This document shows positions 4,553 to 6,340 of a DNA stretch of 6,340 nucleotides, one piece after another. Position 1 is the first letter of the stretch; every line of letters begins with the position of its first letter. Where the stretch lies: contig JACDFX010000113.1 of the NCBI GenBank assembly GCA_013815575.1, forward strand, positions 1-6,340, read 5' to 3'. The notes beneath the pieces are model-generated. The model made no database searches. It had not been told where the DNA came from and saw only the letters and a program-made list of their open reading frames with translations. The stretch is from Rubrobacter sp. Lineage in GTDB: Bacteria; Actinomycetota; Rubrobacteria; Rubrobacterales; Rubrobacteraceae. The position numbers and the translations under genes are program-made.

Positions 4553-5284
4553 TTAAAACCTCAGGCGTGCCTCGAACTCGCCGCGTCCCTTGACAGGACG
4601 GTCACCGGAGGAGCTTCCCCCGCTGAGAAGCCGGATGACGAGCACCAGGGCGATGGCGCCGACCACCAGGGGTATAGCGGGCTTGATCTGCTCCAGGATC
4701 GCGCCCCGGCTCGCCTCGCCGAGGTCCAGCGCCTCGACGTCTTCTTCCTGTCGGGCGCCCCCCTGCCGGCCGGCCCCGGATGCGCCGTTCGCGGAGGGCT
4801 GGGCCCCCGTCACGTCCGCCCCGCTCGCGGCCCCACCGTTTACGATCTCCTCCTCCAGGCAGTCGGCGAACCGGCCCAGGAGCTTCTCGGAGACCTGCTG
4901 CTGGATGCCCTGGCCGAACTGCGCCGCGCGGCCGGTGATCTGCATGTCGGTCTCGACGCTTACCCGGGTGCTGCCGTTTCCTTCGTCGTGCAGGGTCGAG
5001 GTGATTGTGGCCGAGGCCGTCCCCTGCCCCCTGGCATCCTTGCCGTCAGCCCTGAGCACCGCCCGGTGCGCGGACTCGTCGGCCTCCTTTATCGCGACCG
5101 TGCCCTTGTACTGCTGGGTGACGGGCCCGAGCTTGACCTTCATCGCCCCGTCGTACTCGCGCTCGCCCGTCTCCTCCGTCAGGGACGCCCCTGGCAGGCA
5201 AGGGGTGATCCGCTCCAGGTCGAGTAACACGTTCCAGACGTCGTCCACCGGTACGTCGACCGTAAACTCGTTGTTTAGCTTCAT
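4553..5284 (-). CDS. coxG: CoxG family SRPBCC protein, CoxG-2, membrane-anchored, 243 aa
   Basis: Second CoxG paralogue, expected to tether or service Mo-CO dehydrogenase at the membrane. The SRPBCC domain (1-147) carries PCLPGAS (28-34), KLGPVTQQYKGTV (51-63), GKDARGQGTASAT (81-93), ETDMQITGRAAQFG (111-124) and CLEEEI (142-147). A disordered Gly/Ala/Ser linker (148-182) is about half as long as in CoxG-1. EALDLG (184-189) and GAILEQIKP lead into one membrane helix (about 202-220). Unlike CoxG-1, about 23 residues follow the helix (GGSSSGDRPVKGRGEFEARL), rich in Arg/Lys. ATG 5284 has AAAGGAGG 5 bases upstream, and ATGA overlaps the MocA-like stop by 4 bases, so translation is coupled to the maturation genes. 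This makes CoxG-2 the copy most clearly tied to the molybdoenzyme cluster. A hairpin follows its stop. Confidence 0.88.
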   Translation of the reverse strand: MKLNNEFTVDVPVDDVWNVLLDLERITPCLPGASLTEETGEREYDGAMKVKLGPVTQQYKGTVAIKEADESAHRAVLRADGKDARGQGTASATITSTLHDEGNGSTRVSVETDMQITGRAAQFGQGIQQQVSEKLLGRFADCLEEEIVNGGAASGADVTGAQPSANGASGAGRQGGARQEEDVEALDLGEASRGAILEQIKPAIPLVVGAIALVLVIRLLSGGSSSGDRPVKGRGEFEARLRF

Positions 5285-5916
5285 CGGTTCCTCCTTTGAC
5301 GGGTTGCCCCGCCGCGCCCCAGAGCGTTCAGCTCCCCTTCCAGGCGCCGCAGGTCTTCCACAGTGTCCACATCGGCCGGGTCCGCTACGTCATCGCAAGG
5401 CACCTCCGTTACCAGTTCCGGGTGACGCGCAAAGACTGCCCTCGCCCCCCTGTCCCCCGACATCTCGCGTTCCAGGAGCGGCCAGACCTCCCTGGCGACG
5501 AGCGCCGGGTTGCGCGGCTCCCCGTCGTAGGTCGCCACCGCCACCCGCGCCCCGCCCTCGAAGGCCTCGACGAGCCTCTCCACGGCCCCGGCCCCCACGA
5601 GCGGCTGGTCCGCCAGAACGACGACCGCGGCCCGCGCCCCCGGAGAGCAGGCCCCGAGGCCGGCGCGTACCGAGGTGGACATGCCTCTCGCCCAATCGTG
5701 GTTTTCGACCACACGGGCCCCGTATGCGGTGCTTACGTTGCGCAACCTTTCCCCTTCGGTTCCGACCACCACGATTGTCTCATCCACCGGCGCCCCGCGC
5801 AGCCCGTCTAAAGTAGCCTCGATCAGGGGCCGCCCCCCGAACCTCGCCAGAAGCTTCCCGCCCCCGAAACGGCTCCCGGCGCCGGCGGCTAGCACGACGG
5901 CGGAGACCCCGCTCAC
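5281..5916 (-). CDS. mocA: MocA-like molybdenum cofactor nucleotidyltransferase (NTP_transf_3), 211 aa
   Basis: Nucleotidyltransferase of the MobA/MocA type. In MocA the reaction is CTP plus Mo-molybdopterin to the cytosine dinucleotide cofactor used by xanthine dehydrogenase and CO dehydrogenase family enzymes. Visible motifs: the nucleotide-binding loop LAAGAGSRFGGGK (9-21) with the Arg and Lys of the family; VVVGTE (49-54); WARGMSTSVRAGL (75-87); the metal-binding LADQPLV (101-107); NPAL (136-139); GDRGAR (154-159); and DVDTVEDL (182-189), the usual C-terminal IDTPEDL-like signature. Length is normal for MocA, with a short basic tail (RQRRNR). GTG 5916 is the start, overlapping the XdhC stop as GTGA; its own stop overlaps CoxG-2 as ATGA. 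Neighbours XdhC and CoxG argue for MocA, not the guanylyl-adding MobA. The NTP preference is inferred from that context. Confidence 0.85.
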   Translation of the reverse strand: MSGVSAVVLAAGAGSRFGGGKLLARFGGRPLIEATLDGLRGAPVDETIVVVGTEGERLRNVSTAYGARVVENHDWARGMSTSVRAGLGACSPGARAAVVVLADQPLVGAGAVERLVEAFEGGARVAVATYDGEPRNPALVAREVWPLLEREMSGDRGARAVFARHPELVTEVPCDDVADPADVDTVEDLRRLEGELNALGRGGATRQRRNR

Positions 5917-6340
5917 CGCGCGTCTCTGGCCGCACCCGTCGCCTCCCGCCGCCCGTCCCGTTTCGCGTCATCCGTATCCGGCGAATCGGCCACGTCCGGG
6001 GCGGGCGCGTGGATCGGGCCGGAGCGCTCCGCGAGCCGGCCGCCCGTGTGCCCCGTGCGAGAAGCGATGATCTCCGCCGCCACCGCCACCGCCGTCTCCT
6101 CCGGCGTGCGGGACCCGATGTCCAGCCCCACCGGGCTGCTGACGCGCCCCAGCTGCTCGTCCGAGACCCCCTCTTCCTTGAGGCGGGCCGTGCGGTTGTT
6201 GTGGGTCCGGCGGCTCCCCATCGCCCCGATGTACCCCGCCTTCGTCTCCAGCGCCGCCTTGAGGACCGGAACGTCGAACTTGGGGTCGTGCGTGAGGACG
6301 CAGATAACGCTCCGATGGTCCACCTCGGCCGTCTTGAGGA
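5913..6340 (-). CDS. XdhC/CoxI family molybdenum cofactor maturation protein, C-terminal part (5' end outside window)
   Basis: XdhC-family proteins bind the molybdenum cofactor, protect it during sulfuration and pass it to xanthine-dehydrogenase or CO-dehydrogenase type enzymes; in cox clusters the homologue is called CoxI. About 141 residues of the C-terminal Rossmann-type domain are visible. The frame reads LKTAEVDHRSVICVLTHDPK at the edge, then YIGAMGSRRTHNNR, SPVGLDIGSRTPEETAVAVAAEII and HTGGRLAERSGPIH. VLTHDPKFD, GAMGSRRTH and SPVGLDIG..TPEE are strong family signatures. The frame is open at the right edge and no start is visible; internal GTG codons are not credible starts because the domain begins upstream. 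After GPIH there is an unusual tail of about 30 residues rich in Asp, Ala and Arg (APAPDVADSPDTDD...), probably disordered. The stop overlaps the MocA-like GTG (GTGA), so the genes are coupled. Confidence 0.88.
   Translation of the reverse strand, partial: LKTAEVDHRSVICVLTHDPKFDVPVLKAALETKAGYIGAMGSRRTHNNRTARLKEEGVSDEQLGRVSSPVGLDIGSRTPEETAVAVAAEIIASRTGHTGGRLAERSGPIHAPAPDVADSPDTDDAKRDGRREATGAARDAR

Noticed and set aside
4590..5816. Long + strand open frame antisense to CoxG-2 and MocA
   Set aside because: Ser/Pro/Arg-rich shadow with no motif; the - strand genes are certain.
5281..5916. MobA (guanylyl-adding) as the identity of the nucleotidyltransferase
   Set aside because: Direct coupling to XdhC and CoxG genes fits the cytosine-dinucleotide pathway of xanthine-dehydrogenase-family enzymes better, although sequence alone does not fix NTP choice.
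1..6340. Search by eye for tRNA, rRNA, CRISPR repeats, insertion-sequence ends and transposase remnants
   Set aside because: No cloverleaf, regularly spaced repeats, terminal inverted repeats with target duplications or DDE-type fragments were seen.

Overview
The window is very GC-rich with strongly G/C-ending codons. It carries an aerobic-type molybdenum-hydroxylase accessory cluster, a flavin/F420-type luciferase-like oxidoreductase and a DUF305/DUF4396 operon. This mix fits a high-GC actinobacterium, and the style of the genes suggests Rubrobacter or a close relative. That placement is recognition from memory, not a search.

Layout. At the left edge is the end of a small unrecognised + strand gene (to 217). 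It converges, across a 17-base gap, with a - strand luciferase-like monooxygenase (LLM) gene whose best start is a TTG at 1080. A divergent spacer (1081-1311) separates that gene from a + strand operon of three envelope-type genes: a small two-helix His-containing membrane protein (1312-1692, DUF6153-like), a DUF305 lipoprotein with two HH motifs and a Met-rich linker (1747-2439), and a DUF4396 membrane protein (2453-2908). A six-codon open frame with its own Shine-Dalgarno overlaps the DUF305 start.

From 3048 to the right edge most genes lie on the - strand and belong to carbon monoxide dehydrogenase (Mo-CODH) or xanthine-dehydrogenase-family biogenesis. Read 5' to 3' on that strand they are an XdhC/CoxI-family protein (cut by the window edge), a MocA-like nucleotidyltransferase, and CoxG-2. 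The first two junctions are 4-base GTGA and ATGA overlaps, so these three genes are almost certainly co-translated. A second CoxG paralogue (CoxG-1) lies further left in its own unit. It too starts in an ATGA overlap, with a short unannotated frame. Between the two coxG genes a + strand gene for an unrecognised 101-residue protein ends in a textbook intrinsic terminator (4408-4456).

How they work together. XdhC and MocA family proteins prepare and insert the molybdenum cofactor of CODH-type enzymes. CoxG is the membrane-tethered SRPBCC partner that links cytoplasmic CODH to the membrane quinone pool. The catalytic coxMSL genes are not visible and would be expected off the right edge, if present. 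The DUF305/DUF4396 operon is probably an unrelated metal- (perhaps copper-) associated envelope module; this is inference. No tRNA, rRNA, CRISPR, transposase or phage feature was seen. The most novel-looking items are the duplicated CoxG genes with a shared anchor-proximal motif, the coupled short frame and nested inverted repeat upstream of CoxG-1, and the mini-ORF at the DUF305 start.
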